Notes under the pieces: model-generated
What the model saw: only the letters and a program-made list of their open reading frames with translations
Told to the model about the DNA's origin: nothing
Database searches by the model: none
DNA from: JAMXLO01 sp963832895
GTDB taxonomy: Bacteria > Pseudomonadota > Alphaproteobacteria > Acetobacterales > Acetobacteraceae
Length of the DNA: 64,000 nucleotides
Reading direction: 5' to 3'
Assembly: GCA_963832895.1 (NCBI GenBank)
Contig: CAWHVQ010000021.1
Location: 744,001 to 808,000, forward strand
Shown: piece after piece, positions 48,601 to 57,075 of the stretch
How positions within the stretch are numbered: position 1 is the first letter of the stretch
How the letters are laid out: each line of letters begins with the position of its first letter
Program-made: the position numbers and the translations under genes

Positions 48601-48844
48601 GACATCCTTCGCGTTTATCCTGGGCCTGCTGCCATTGGTCGTTGCGGAAGGGCCTTCCCGGCTGGCACGGCGGAATGTCGGCACACCGGTGTTCGGCGGC
48701 ATGCTCTGGGCGTCATTCATCGGCATCTTCGCAATCCCGGCGCTTTACGTAATCTTTCAGTCACTGCGCGAGCGCCTGCGTGCCTCGGCGCGGCCGGTCG
48801 AAGTCGCAACGGAAACACGGACCAAAGTGGATCATCCTGTCTGA
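45680..48844 (+). CDS. RND efflux pump permease (AcrB/HAE-1 family)
   Basis: 1054 aa, the usual size. N-terminus MFSAIFIDRPRLATVIAIV, then SVTTTYPGASAAVVEATV; helix 4 contains GIVVDDAIVVVEAVEQ with the proton-relay Asp pair, followed by the VPVAFIPGISGELFRQFAVT segment. It exports drugs, dyes or solvents by proton exchange in a tripartite complex with the adaptor. The stop codon is only about a dozen bases before the inserted IS630 element, which has not truncated the gene. Confidence 0.95.
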   Translation: MFSAIFIDRPRLATVIAIVTTIAGLLSLLVIPIAQYPDIVPPQVSVTTTYPGASAAVVEATVAQPIESQVVGVDKMIYMKSVSGNDGSYSLKVSFELGTDPDINTVNVNNRVQVALSKLPQDVRKQGVTVKKQSSALLGVIALYSPKQTHDELFISNYATINLLDQIRSTPGVGDASLFGPQDYSMRAWVRTDRLTGLGLTTADVINAINSQNVQAAVGRLGARPTGSDQQLQLNIQTKGRLTSTAEFEQIVIRTNPDGSVLRLGDIARLELGAANLDRSTRLNGAPAALIAVYQAPGANALTSLGAVKQVMADAAREFPDDLAWKVTYDPTTFVTATIHEVQKTLIEAFILVALVVYLFLGNLRATLIPTIAVPVSLIGTFVVLNAIGYSANTVSLLAIVLAIGIVVDDAIVVVEAVEQVMEHHPELSPAEATKMAMGQIFAPIIAITLVLLSVFVPVAFIPGISGELFRQFAVTVAVSMFLSAINALTLSPALCAVLLRPHHGPRRGPIGALMRGIDWVRDGYGAIVARLVRISFIGLVMVAGAMAGVWALGKITPTGFLPEDDQGAFFVIVQLPDGASVGRTADFVRQVEDVLKQDSAVADYSSTIGLNFIDNYSQPNAAFLIVSLKPFEDRTGASQSAQAMIAGLGTKLRQVRGGRAVPLAPPPIIGLGTGGGFSYVLQDTSGGSPQSLAQVLRGLLVAANQDPKLSRVFTTFSAATPSIYLDIDRDKAQVLKVDPSAIFQALQASLGGYYVNDMNLFGRTWQVQVQAEAQDRSSIDDIYRINVRSADGQMIPLRSLVEVRPVIGPQALIRYNNRVAVTIQGSPAPGVSSGQALAAMEQVAASTLPRGYKGLWTDVSFQEKRAEGKTTIILGFAVLFAYLFLAALYESWTIPIPVLLSVTIGVVGSYAAIVMAGLTLDLYAQIGMVVLIGLAAKNGILIVEFAKERRAEGVPLLKAATEGARLRFRPVMMTSFAFILGLLPLVVAEGPSRLARRNVGTPVFGGMLWASFIGIFAIPALYVIFQSLRERLRASARPVEVATETRTKVDHPV

Positions 48845-48845
48845 T

Positions 48846-48875
48846 ATCAGAGGCGTAATACCAATGCCCTCTGAT
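48846..48875. terminator. Inverted repeat after the RND pump gene (possible terminator)
   Basis: ATCAGAGG at 48846-48853 pairs with CCTCTGAT at 48868-48875, an eight-base stem with a 14-base loop just after the pump stop. There is no clear T-run. The stem spans the presumed left end of the IS element, so it may be fortuitous or created by the insertion. Confidence 0.35.
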
Positions 48876-50028
48876 CAGAACCTATGTGCCCAATCTCGCA
48901 GCCCGATGGACAGGATGGTCCACGGCTGATCGACGAGTTTGTTCCAAGCGTCGCAACAGTGGTCGAGGATATCGTCGTAGGAGAAGAACACGCGGTTGGA
49001 GAGCCAGTTGTCGCGGACGAATTGCCAGATGTTCTCGACCGGGTTGAGTTCGGGGCACTTCGCGGGCAGTGGCACGAGCGTGATGTTGGGCGGTATGGCG
49101 AGCTGGTGCGACAGGTGCCATCCCGCCTGGTCAAGGAGCAGTACGGCGTGGCAGCGAGGCGCGACGGCCGTGGCGATCTCGGCCAGGTGCAGGTTCATCG
49201 CCTCGGTATTGCATCGGGGCAGCACGAGCGCTGCCCCCTTGCCGAGCGCGGGACAGATGGCTCCGAAGATGTAGGTGGAAGCAGTGCGCTGATCGGACGG
49301 TGCGGCCGGCCGTGTTCCACGTCTGGCCCAGCGACGGGTGAGCTTGTTCTTCTGTCCGATCCTGGCTTCATCGGCGAACCAGACCTCTATCGCGGCAGGA
49401 TCGACACCCTTGTCCTGCGCGATCTCGCCCAGGATGGCGGGGAAACTTTTTTAAAATGCTCGATCGCTCCCGCCGCCTGAGCGTGATGGCGCGGCCGCGC
49501 GGTGAGCTTGCGGTAGCCCAGCGCGCGCAGTTCGCGGCTCAGCGTCTGCCGCGCGACAGCGACACGGAACTCCTCCCACAACCACTGGCAGAGATCGATC
49601 AGGCGCCAGCGCACGACGCCATGAATGGCAGGCATCGGACCGCTCTCGATGGCTGCTGCCAGTGCTGTGCGGTGTTCCACGGTCAACCGGGGCGTTGGAC
49701 CAGGAGCCTTGCGATCAATCAGCCCCTCCGGCCCCTCGGCGTTGAACCGCAGCACCCAGTCCCGGACTATCTGCAGACCGACACCCCCGACGCGGGCCGC
49801 TTCGCTACGAGCGCCGCCGTCGTAGATCACCGCCAACGCCAACAATCGCCGTGCCTGATTTGCGTCCCGCGTATACCGCGCCAGGTGACGCAGCGCAGAG
49901 CCCGTGAAGTCCGTGCGGAGTGCTACCGCTGCCGCCATGGCCAACATCCTGCTGTTCGCCATGGTGAATCACATCAGCCCCGCGTCGGGGAAGTCCTTTG
50001 AGTCAGCACCCGCGGGCCTTGGTATAAC
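48855..50028 (-). mobile_element. IS630-family insertion sequence
   Basis: About 1.17 kb bounded by imperfect terminal inverted repeats: GTAATACCAATGCCC at 48855-48869 and GGGCCTTGGTATAAC at 50014-50028 (13 of 15 match when one is inverted). IS630 elements insert at TA; the exact ends and target duplication are not certain here. It carries a transposase in two frames joined by a presumed frameshift. Inserted between the RND pump and the SulP gene. Confidence 0.8.
48875..49962 (-). CDS. IS630-family transposase (two frames, likely -1 frameshift at A6G)
   Basis: The first frame (49962 to ~49446) has a helix-turn-helix N-terminal part (SEAARVGGVGLQIVRDWVLRF) and the HTH_32-like region. The second frame carries the DDE catalytic core: IEVWFADEARIGQ, LLLDQAGWH and CPELNPVENIWQFVRDN, i.e. 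Asp, Asp and Glu. The frames meet at AAAAAAG near 49447-49453 (minus strand), a slippery sequence; moving -1 there joins them. The span is 3n+2, as expected for -1 frameshifting, giving ~362 aa. IS630 relatives are known to use such frameshifting. Confidence 0.85.
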
Positions 50029-50168
50029 ACATCCTGCTGGCTGGCTTGGCCCTGCGGTGTCCGGGCCCTTATGAAAGCGACCGAGCAAGAGGCGAAGTAG
50101 GATCGCCTCCGTTTAAGAGGCCGTTGCTTACCACTCAGCAGGGCTCTCTGAAATATCGTTCGGTTCGA

Positions 50169-51875
50169 TCATGGCCCTTGTTCTTGTTGTATCTCCCGCT
50201 CGGCAGGTGAGACTTTGGGAGCCTCATCGTCGATGGCGCGGAGAGCATCCGAAAGGGTCGCACCACGCGCGATCCCCTGGATTCTCGTATCGAGTCCTTC
50301 GGCGCGCAACAGATCGCGCACGCGTCCGTGCGCATTCACGACGGTCAATGTGATGCCGCGAGTCCGGAGGTTTTCGCACAGCGCTGCCAACATCCGTGCC
50401 CCTGCAAGGTCCATCCTCGGGGAGGCAGAGAGATCACAGATCACGCTCAAGGGACTTTTTACATCCGTGCTCGCAAGTTCGGCGAGGACATGCTCCAGCA
50501 CATATTCGGCGTTGAGATACAACAGCGATGCTTCCGGGCGGAAGGCAACGATGCCGGTAAGCCGCTCGTTTTCCGGATGACGCCGCATGTCGGAATACTG
50601 CGTCGTGCTGGGAATGCGCCCCAGGAATGCGACATGTGGCGTCGATGACAATGCAAGGAGAAGCAAAACGGAAATCAAGGCCGCGAGCAGGATGCCCTGC
50701 AATATGCCAAGTAGCAGAACTCCGACCAATGCGGCCAATGCGTTGAGAAAATCCATTCGGCTCGCCCGCCACATCCGTATGAAGGCGTGGACATCGACGA
50801 GACCTGCCACGGCTGTAAGCACAACCACCGCAAGCACTGCTTTGGGCAGGCCGGCAAGCAGCGTGGTGAAGAACGTCAGACATAGTGCGAGGGTTAGCGA
50901 AGCGAACACCAGAGACATGCGGGAGTGCGCGCCTGCCCCTTCGTTCACTGCTGTCTGTGATAGTCCTCCTGCTACCGGATAGCCGCCGACGGCCGCGGTC
51001 GCGATGTTGGCCGCGGCCAGTCCTAGCAACTCTCGCCGGGGATTAATGGTCTGGCGGTGTTTTGTCGCGAAGGCGCGTGCCGCCGCCACACCCTCGATAT
51101 AGGCGAGCAGCATGCAGCCCGTGGCCAGCGCGACAATCCCTTCCTGATCGCGCAACCGCACCGCTGGCAGTGCTGGCATCGGCAGTCCTGGTGGGATCAG
51201 GCCGGTGACCGTGATCTTGAAGCGAGTCAGATCAAGCACCGCCACCGCGATGATCGACAGCGCTACGACGCCGAGTGCGACCGGGCGTCCGGGCAGCCAA
51301 CGCTCGCCGCCCCACAGCAGCACCAACGCCGCCAGCCCGATTGCCAGCGTCGCCAAGTTTGTCCCTTCAAGCTGACGTGCCAGAAATAGTAGCCGCTCGG
51401 GGACGTTGTGGCCGCCCCCGGCGACGCCGAGAAGAGCCGGCAACTGTGTGATCGCAATGGTCAGCCCGGCACCGGCCTTGAAGCCGGTCAAGACGCTATC
51501 GCTGATCAGCTTGACCAGAATACTGAGCCTGAACGCCCAGGCGATCAGGCAGAGCACGCCAACACCGACAGCTGCGGCGGTAGCGATCTGAGCGTAACGC
51601 GCGACGTTATCGCCGGCCATATCGCCAACGGTGCCTGCGATCATCAGCGAGATTGCCGAGGTAGGGCCAATGGCAAGAAAACGGGAAGAGCCGGCCAATG
51701 CGTAGCCGAGGCCGCCCATCAGATAGCCATAAACCCCAACCTGGGGCGGTAGTCCGGCGAGCGTCGCGTAGGCCAGGGATACCGGTATGGCATAGGCCGC
51801 GAGCGTGATGCCGGCCACGAGATCGGATGATAGCCAGCTCGCAGAGTATCTGACTGTGCGTGTGATGGCTGACAC
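50169..51875 (-). CDS. SulP-family anion transporter with STAS domain
   Basis: 568 aa. Twelve or more hydrophobic segments beginning LVAGITLAAYAIPVSLAYATLAGLPPQVGVYG, the SulP signature, including SSRFLAIGPTSAISLMIAG, and a C-terminal STAS domain (~430-545) with DLSASPRMDLAGARMLAAL. SulP proteins import sulfate, bicarbonate or other anions. Start ATG 51875 is seven bases after the small gene upstream, so the two form an operon. Which anion is carried cannot be read. Confidence 0.9.
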   Translation of the reverse strand: MSAITRTVRYSASWLSSDLVAGITLAAYAIPVSLAYATLAGLPPQVGVYGYLMGGLGYALAGSSRFLAIGPTSAISLMIAGTVGDMAGDNVARYAQIATAAAVGVGVLCLIAWAFRLSILVKLISDSVLTGFKAGAGLTIAITQLPALLGVAGGGHNVPERLLFLARQLEGTNLATLAIGLAALVLLWGGERWLPGRPVALGVVALSIIAVAVLDLTRFKITVTGLIPPGLPMPALPAVRLRDQEGIVALATGCMLLAYIEGVAAARAFATKHRQTINPRRELLGLAAANIATAAVGGYPVAGGLSQTAVNEGAGAHSRMSLVFASLTLALCLTFFTTLLAGLPKAVLAVVVLTAVAGLVDVHAFIRMWRASRMDFLNALAALVGVLLLGILQGILLAALISVLLLLALSSTPHVAFLGRIPSTTQYSDMRRHPENERLTGIVAFRPEASLLYLNAEYVLEHVLAELASTDVKSPLSVICDLSASPRMDLAGARMLAALCENLRTRGITLTVVNAHGRVRDLLRAEGLDTRIQGIARGATLSDALRAIDDEAPKVSPAEREIQQEQGP

Positions 51876-51881
51876 CCCGAA

Positions 51882-52118
51882 TCACTCTCTCAATCGGAGG
51901 TTGTCGCCGAGGGGCCTCCAGCGCAGCAGGTCGTCCGGCACGGAGAACCGCATCCGATCCCATTCCGGCAGGCCAGCTGAATGACGGGCGGCCGCTATCA
52001 CCACGTCGTCAGGTGAGGTCCATCGAGCACCGCAACTACCGTTGAATTCAATCACCCAGCGAGAGCCGGCATTCGGCACGCACACGATACCACCGCCAGT
52101 TGGGTACTCGTCTGGCAC
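51882..52118 (-). CDS. Small hypothetical protein ahead of the SulP gene
   Basis: 78 aa, start GTG 52118 with GGAGG nine bases upstream, stop seven bases before the SulP start. Content: a Gly-rich N-terminus (YPTGGGIVCVPNAGSRWVIEF), a middle with GARWTSPDDVV, and an acidic-basic C-terminus. No signal or membrane helix. I do not recognise it; the tight spacing suggests a SulP-related accessory. Confidence 0.55.
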   Translation of the reverse strand: MPDEYPTGGGIVCVPNAGSRWVIEFNGSCGARWTSPDDVVIAAARHSAGLPEWDRMRFSVPDDLLRWRPLGDNLRLRE

Positions 52119-52279
52119 GATGCGTGTCCTCCCCGGGTCTTAAATTTGGCACAGGTTCTTCCAGGCCGTTGCATGATCACCACAGCACATCAAGGTGGCA
52201 CAACTCCATTGATCGGACTATCTCTCACCGCAACTCAGGTTTGGCTGAGACCGGCGGGATCGAGGAAGGGGAAGGTACC

Positions 52280-52462
52280 ATGGCGGCAGGTCCAACGCTG
52301 TCGGTGACCGCACTCTTCGCCGAGCGCGACGCGCTCCGTCAGCGCGACAAGGAGGCAGAAGAACAACTGCAGAGGCGCAAGGAAGAGGAACTCGTCGAGT
52401 TCAGGAAGCGTCTCGACACGTGGACGCGCCGACCGAGGCCGCACGCAGCCATGTCCAAATGA
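52280..52462 (+). CDS. Small charged coiled-coil protein
   Basis: 60 aa, start ATG 52280 with GGGGAAGG just upstream. Rich in Arg, Glu and Lys, with a predicted helix (FAERDALRQRDKEAEEQLQRRKEEE) that is likely a coiled coil, ending in a basic tail. It lies 117 bases before the DUF3141 gene on the same strand. Not recognised as a named family; similar short charged proteins accompany such clusters in my memory, but this is uncertain. Confidence 0.5.
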   Translation: MAAGPTLSVTALFAERDALRQRDKEAEEQLQRRKEEELVEFRKRLDTWTRRPRPHAAMSK

Positions 52463-52579
52463 GGCGCGGATTCTGCCCCGCCAAAGCTCGATGACGACTG
52501 CGCAGACGAATCCGAACGGTCACTTGTTCATTTGCAGGCCGGTGTACTAAGTTCCGATGACACCGCAGGAGACTGAATA

Positions 52580-54755
52580 ATGCAGAACTTGCCGGATATC
52601 CGCGCGGTTCAGGAATACTGGCTGGACGCCTGGCAGCGTTCGGTGCTGTTTCTCGATGTCCTGCGGGAGCGCGGAAACATCTATCTGGAGCAGAGCGCCA
52701 AAGAGGTCCCGCATGTGCTGACCTTCAAGGCCGAAGTGGTGCGAGACGGCCGCACGCTGGAGCGGCCGGTCAACTATGCTCTGGTGCGCATCATTCCTCC
52801 GGCCGGGACCAGGCTCGATCCGGCCAAGGCGCCCATCATCGTGGTGGATCCGCGTGCCGGCCACGGACCCGGGATTGGTGGGATGAAGCAGGACAGTGAG
52901 ATCGGCGTGGCCATGACTGCCGGCCATACCTGCTACTTTGTCGGCTTCCTGCCGAAACCGGTTGCGGGACAGACGATCGAGGATGTCTGTCGGGCCGAAG
53001 CGATTTTCGTGGAGGACGTGGCGGCACGTCATCCGGATGCCGAGGGCAGGCCGATCATCATCGCCAACTGCCAGGCCGGTTGGCAGATCATGATGATGGC
53101 GGCAACCACCCCTGGCCGGACCGGCCCGATCATGCTGGCGGGGTCCCCGTTGTCGGTACTGGGCAGGCGTGCATGGCAAGAATCCGCTCCGCTATCTGGG
53201 CGGTTTGTTGGGAGGGACTTGGCTGACCGCGCTCTCCGGCGATCTGGGACACGGCATTTTCGACGGTGCAAATCTGGTCGCGAATTTTGAATCGCTGAAC
53301 CCTGCCAACACATATTGGAGCAAGGCCTACAACGTCTATTCGAAGGTGGATACCGAGAGCGAGCGGTTCCTTGACTTCGAGACGTGGTGGGGCAGCCCTG
53401 TCCTGCTGAACGCAGGGGAAATGCAGTGGATCGCGGATAACCTGTTCGTCGGCAACCGTCTGTCGACCGGTCAGCTCCGCACCTCGGATGGCGTGCGCAT
53501 CGATCTTCGGAATATTACCTCGCCGATTATAGTGTTCTGCTCCTGGGGCGACAATATCACCCCGCCGCAGCAGGCGTTGGATTGGGTGCTCGACCTGTAT
53601 GACAGCGACCGGGAGCTCGTCCAGAATGGTCAGACCATCGTCTACACAATGCATCAGGACATCGGGCATCTCGGTATCTTCGTGTCCGGCAAGGTCGCGA
53701 CCAAGGAGCACGGCGAGTTCGTCACGTGCATGGAAATGATCGATGTGCTGCCTCCGGGCCTGTACGAGGCGGTGATCACCGAGGTCGATGAGAAGACAGT
53801 CAATCCCGAGCTGGTAGAAGGCAAGTACCTGTTCCGGCTTGAGGCCCGTTCGCTCGATCACATCCGCGCCTTGGGCGGTAATGATGCCGCAGACGAGGCG
53901 CGCTTTGCCACGGCCGCGCGTGTGTCCGAAATCAATCTCGGGCTCTACCAGACGCTTGTCGCGCCAATCGTGCGCAACGCTGTGACGGAGTTGGCGGCCG
54001 AGGCCATGCGCGCTACACATCCTAACCGGATGCGCTTCGCGGCATTCTCCGATCGCAATCCTATGATGCAACCGGTGAAGGCGTTAGCGGAGACGGTCCG
54101 TGCGTCGCGCAAGCCAGTCAGCACGGATAATCCCTTGCTGGCGTTGGAGCGGGCGACGTCGACGTGGATCACGTTCTGTTTGGAGACGTTCGGTGAGTTC
54201 CGCGATGCCATGACCGAGGCCGTCTTCCTGAATACTTACGGCTCGCCGCTGTTGCAGTCGCTGGTAGGGTTAGGAGCTCAGCAGGCAGCGCTCCACCATT
54301 CTGAGCGCGATCTGGTCAGAGAGGCTGGTGAAGCCCGACTGCGGGCGGAACTGGAGCATCGCTTCGAAGCGGGCGGACCGGAGGAGGCTGCACTGCGCGC
54401 CTTGGTCTATATTCGTTTGGCAGACGGCAGCGTCGATGAGCGTGGCTTCGCCGCGCTGAAGCAGATTCGCGCGTCCCGTCCAGCCGCCAAGCGGATGAGC
54501 CACGCGCGATTCAAGGAGATATTGCGGGAACAGTATCAGCTTGTGCGCCTCGACGAAAAGCGCGCGCTCGCTGCCCTACCAAGATTGCTGGGTGATGATG
54601 ACGCGGCGCGTAAAACGACACTCGATGTTTTGCTTCGAGTCCTTGCGGCACGTGGCGATCTGTCAGACGAGGGAAAGCGTCGCTTGAAGCATGTCGAAGC
54701 GCTGTTCGGGCCGCTATCGGCGAAGGCTTTCAGGACGGAGGCGGCACATGCCTGA
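52580..54755 (+). CDS. DUF3141 protein (PHA-synthase/depolymerase-like alpha/beta hydrolase), frame broken near 53155
   Basis: Family protein of ~724 aa when repaired. The N-terminal half has an alpha/beta-hydrolase core: VDPRAGHGPGIGGMKQDSEIG, HTCYFVGFLPKPVAGQTIEDVC, the nucleophile elbow-like ANCQAGWQIMMMA with Cys in place of Ser, then NLFVGNRLSTGQLRTSDGV. An extra G in GG at 53155-53156 shifts frame (SVLGRR instead of SYWAGVHGKN); the span is 3n+1. The C-terminal part is helical with DnaJ-like/TerB-like ADGSVDERGF. Start ATG 52580. It overlaps the next gene by eight bases. DUF3141 genes typically sit with pta, ackA and fabI homologues. Enzyme activity is not established. Confidence 0.87.
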
Positions 54756-55707
54756 ATCCGTCGAACGAGACGTGCCGCACGAAAAATACCAGAGGCTGAT
54801 CAAGGCTGCCCAGGCCCTGCCCACGATCAAAGTGGCTGTTGCTCATCCGTGCGACGATGTGTCCTTGCAAGGTGCCATCGAGGCAGCCCGATTGGGGCTG
54901 ATCGAGCCGATCCTGGTGGGGCCAGTCGAGCGCATTCGCAATGTTGCCAAAGCTGCGGGACTTGACATCGGAGCAATGGAAATCGTCGCGTCGGAACACA
55001 GCAACAACTCTGCCGCCAAGGCTGCCGGGCTGGTGACGGCCGGGCGGGTCGAGGCGCTGATGAAAGGCAGCCTGCACACGGACGAGCTGATGGGTGCCGT
55101 GGTGGCGCGAGAAGCTGGCATCCGGACGGCCCGTCGGATCAGTCACTGCTTCGTCATGGATGTGCCTCGTCATCCAAATGCTTTGATTATCACCGATGCG
55201 GCGATCAACATCGCGCCGACGCTCGATGACAAGGTCGACATCGTTCAGAATGCTATCGATCTGGCGCACGCCATGGGGGTTACTGAGGTCCGGGTGGCGC
55301 TGCTGAGTGCGATGGAGACGGTGACCGCCAAGGTCCCTTCCACTATCGAGGCCGCGGCGCTTTGCAAGATGGCCGATCGCGGGCAAATCACGGGTGCGCT
55401 GCTCGATGGGCCGCTCGCGCTCGATAACGCAATCAGTCCCGAGGCGGCCGCAATCAAACAGATCGTTTCCCCGGTGGCGGGGCGAGCAAATGTGCTTGTC
55501 GTTCCGGACCTAGAGGCCGGCAACATGCTCGCCAAAAGCCTGTCGTTCCTGGCGCACGCGGATGCGGCTGGCATCGTACTCGGCACGCGGGTGCCGATTG
55601 TCTTGACCAGCCGTGCCGACTCTCTGCTGACGCGGCTCGCCTCCAGCGCCGTTGCCGTGATGGTGGCAGCGGCTCGCCGGCAGTCCGTATCGGCAGCCAT
55701 CCGTTGA
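54748..55707 (+). CDS. Phosphate acetyl/butyryltransferase family protein
   Basis: 319 aa PTA/PTB domain: HPCDDVSLQGAIEAARLGLIEPILVGP, LMKGSLHTDELM, ITDAAINIAPTLDDK and the C-terminal VPIVLTSRADSLLTRL. It resembles the C-terminal domain of the bifunctional enoyl-CoA hydratase/phosphate acetyltransferase proteins but lacks the MaoC-like N-terminal domain. It would interconvert acyl-CoA and acyl-phosphate, feeding the acetate kinase on the other side of the cluster. ATG 54748 is preceded by GGAGG and overlaps the DUF3141 stop. Confidence 0.9.
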   Translation: MPESVERDVPHEKYQRLIKAAQALPTIKVAVAHPCDDVSLQGAIEAARLGLIEPILVGPVERIRNVAKAAGLDIGAMEIVASEHSNNSAAKAAGLVTAGRVEALMKGSLHTDELMGAVVAREAGIRTARRISHCFVMDVPRHPNALIITDAAINIAPTLDDKVDIVQNAIDLAHAMGVTEVRVALLSAMETVTAKVPSTIEAAALCKMADRGQITGALLDGPLALDNAISPEAAAIKQIVSPVAGRANVLVVPDLEAGNMLAKSLSFLAHADAAGIVLGTRVPIVLTSRADSLLTRLASSAVAVMVAAARRQSVSAAIR

Positions 55708-55717
55708 AGGAGCCGGC

Positions 55718-56503
55718 ATGAGCGAAGACCATATCAGGCCAGGTACCTGACTGGACACAAAGCACTGGTTGTTGGCGTGGCGAACGACCAATCCATCGCC
55801 TATGGCTGTGCAAAGGCCTTTCACACCGTTGGGGCGGAGCTTGCGATCACCTGGCTCAACGAACGGGCGCGCCCTCACGTGGAACCGCTTGCCAAGGAAT
55901 TGCGGGCAGGCATTACCGGGGCGCTGGACGTCTCTGTCCCGGGCCAGTTGGAAGCAATCATCGAGCGCATTGCCCGCGAATGGGGCGCGCTGGATATCCT
56001 CGTGCACTCGATCGCTTTCGCACCGAAGGATGACCTGCAGGGCGGGTTGCTGAACTGTTCGGCGGAAGGCTTCGCCAAGGCGATGGATGTTTCCTGCCAC
56101 TCGTTCATCCGCATGGCAAAGCTGGCAGCGCCGCTGATGAAAAACGGCGGAACGATGTTCGCGATGAGCTACTATGGCGCTAATCGCGTTGTGCCGAACT
56201 ACAACGTGATGGGACCGGTGAAGGCCGCGCTCGAGGCGGCCTGCCGATATCTTGCCTACGAGCTGGGTCCGCGCGGCATACGCGTTCACGCCATTTCGCC
56301 AGGACCGCTGAAGACACGGGCAGCGTCAGGGCTGAAAGACTTCGAGCTTCTGCTCAACGAGGCGGCGCAAAAGGCGCCACTCGGCGAACTGGTGGATATC
56401 ATGGACGTCGGTTTTGCCTGTGCCTATCTCGCGACCTCGCTGGCAAGGCGCATCACCGGCAGGTACTGTATATGTCGATGGCGGCGCGAACATCATCGCC
56501 TGA
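55718..56503 (+). pseudogene. fabI: Enoyl-ACP reductase FabI-like, two frame breaks
   Basis: FabI signature: LVVGVANDQSIAYGCAKAF, then DILVHSIAFAPKDDLQGG, catalytic YNVMGPVK (Tyr-x6-Lys) and SPGPLKTRAASGL. It starts MSEDHIRP at ATG 55718 with GGAG upstream, but one base must be added near 55741 to reach RYLTGHKAL, and one removed near 56462 to end ITGSTVYVDGGANIIA with TGA at 56501-56503. The net length is a multiple of three, ~261 aa, normal for FabI. It is the third gene of the DUF3141-Pta-FabI run. Two indels in one gene allow real inactivation, but the window-wide error pattern makes it uncertain. Confidence 0.82.
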
Positions 56504-56519
56504 TCAGAGCAGACAACTG

Positions 56520-57075
56520 TCAGTGCCCGAGCAACACGAGGCCAACGATTTGGACGGCGACCACTTTGATTATCGTCGCCGAGGGAAAGATCATGGCATA
56601 GCCGATGTCGGGCCGATCGGTGGGCGCCATCCTTGTCGCATAAACAAGAATGGCTGGATTTCCCGTGACGCCTGACGCGACGCCAAGCAGATCGTCGAAT
56701 GGAATGCGGAGCAGGTAGAGCCCGCCCAGTAACACAACGGCCATCGTTACGAGCAACACCGTCGCTCCGATCAGCAGCATCAATGGCCCTTCATTGGCAA
56801 CCGTCGTGACAAATGATTGGCCAGAGTTGATGCCCACTGTTGCCAGGAACAGCGTGAGGCCAAAGTTTCGCAGGGCAATATTGGCAGGTAGCGGCATGAC
56901 CCAGCTGATTGGGCCGGTGCGGCGTAAGCGCCAGACGATCAACGCTACGATCAACGGGCCGCCTCCAATGCCAAGCGAGACGGTGCCTACGCCAGGAACA
57001 GGAATCGGCAGGAGCCCGAGCAGCACCCGGCGATACGTCTCCGGATCGCCGCTCTTGATATCGAAGCGGGCGCAG
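56520..57075 (-). pseudogene. C-terminal fragment of an AspT/YidE-type antiporter
   Basis: The readable frame encodes ~180 residues of membrane helices: LLGLLPIPVPGVGTVSLGIGGGPL, then LRRTGPISWVMPLPANIALRNFGLTLFLATVGINSG, and FDDLLGVASGVTGNPAILVYATRMAPTDRPDIGYAMIFP, which match the second membrane half of aspartate:alanine antiporters. The N-terminal half and RCK domains are absent; upstream the frame becomes featureless around 57080, where a porin fragment begins on the opposite strand. This is a truncated remnant. The stop lies 17 bases from the FabI stop, convergent. Confidence 0.75.
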
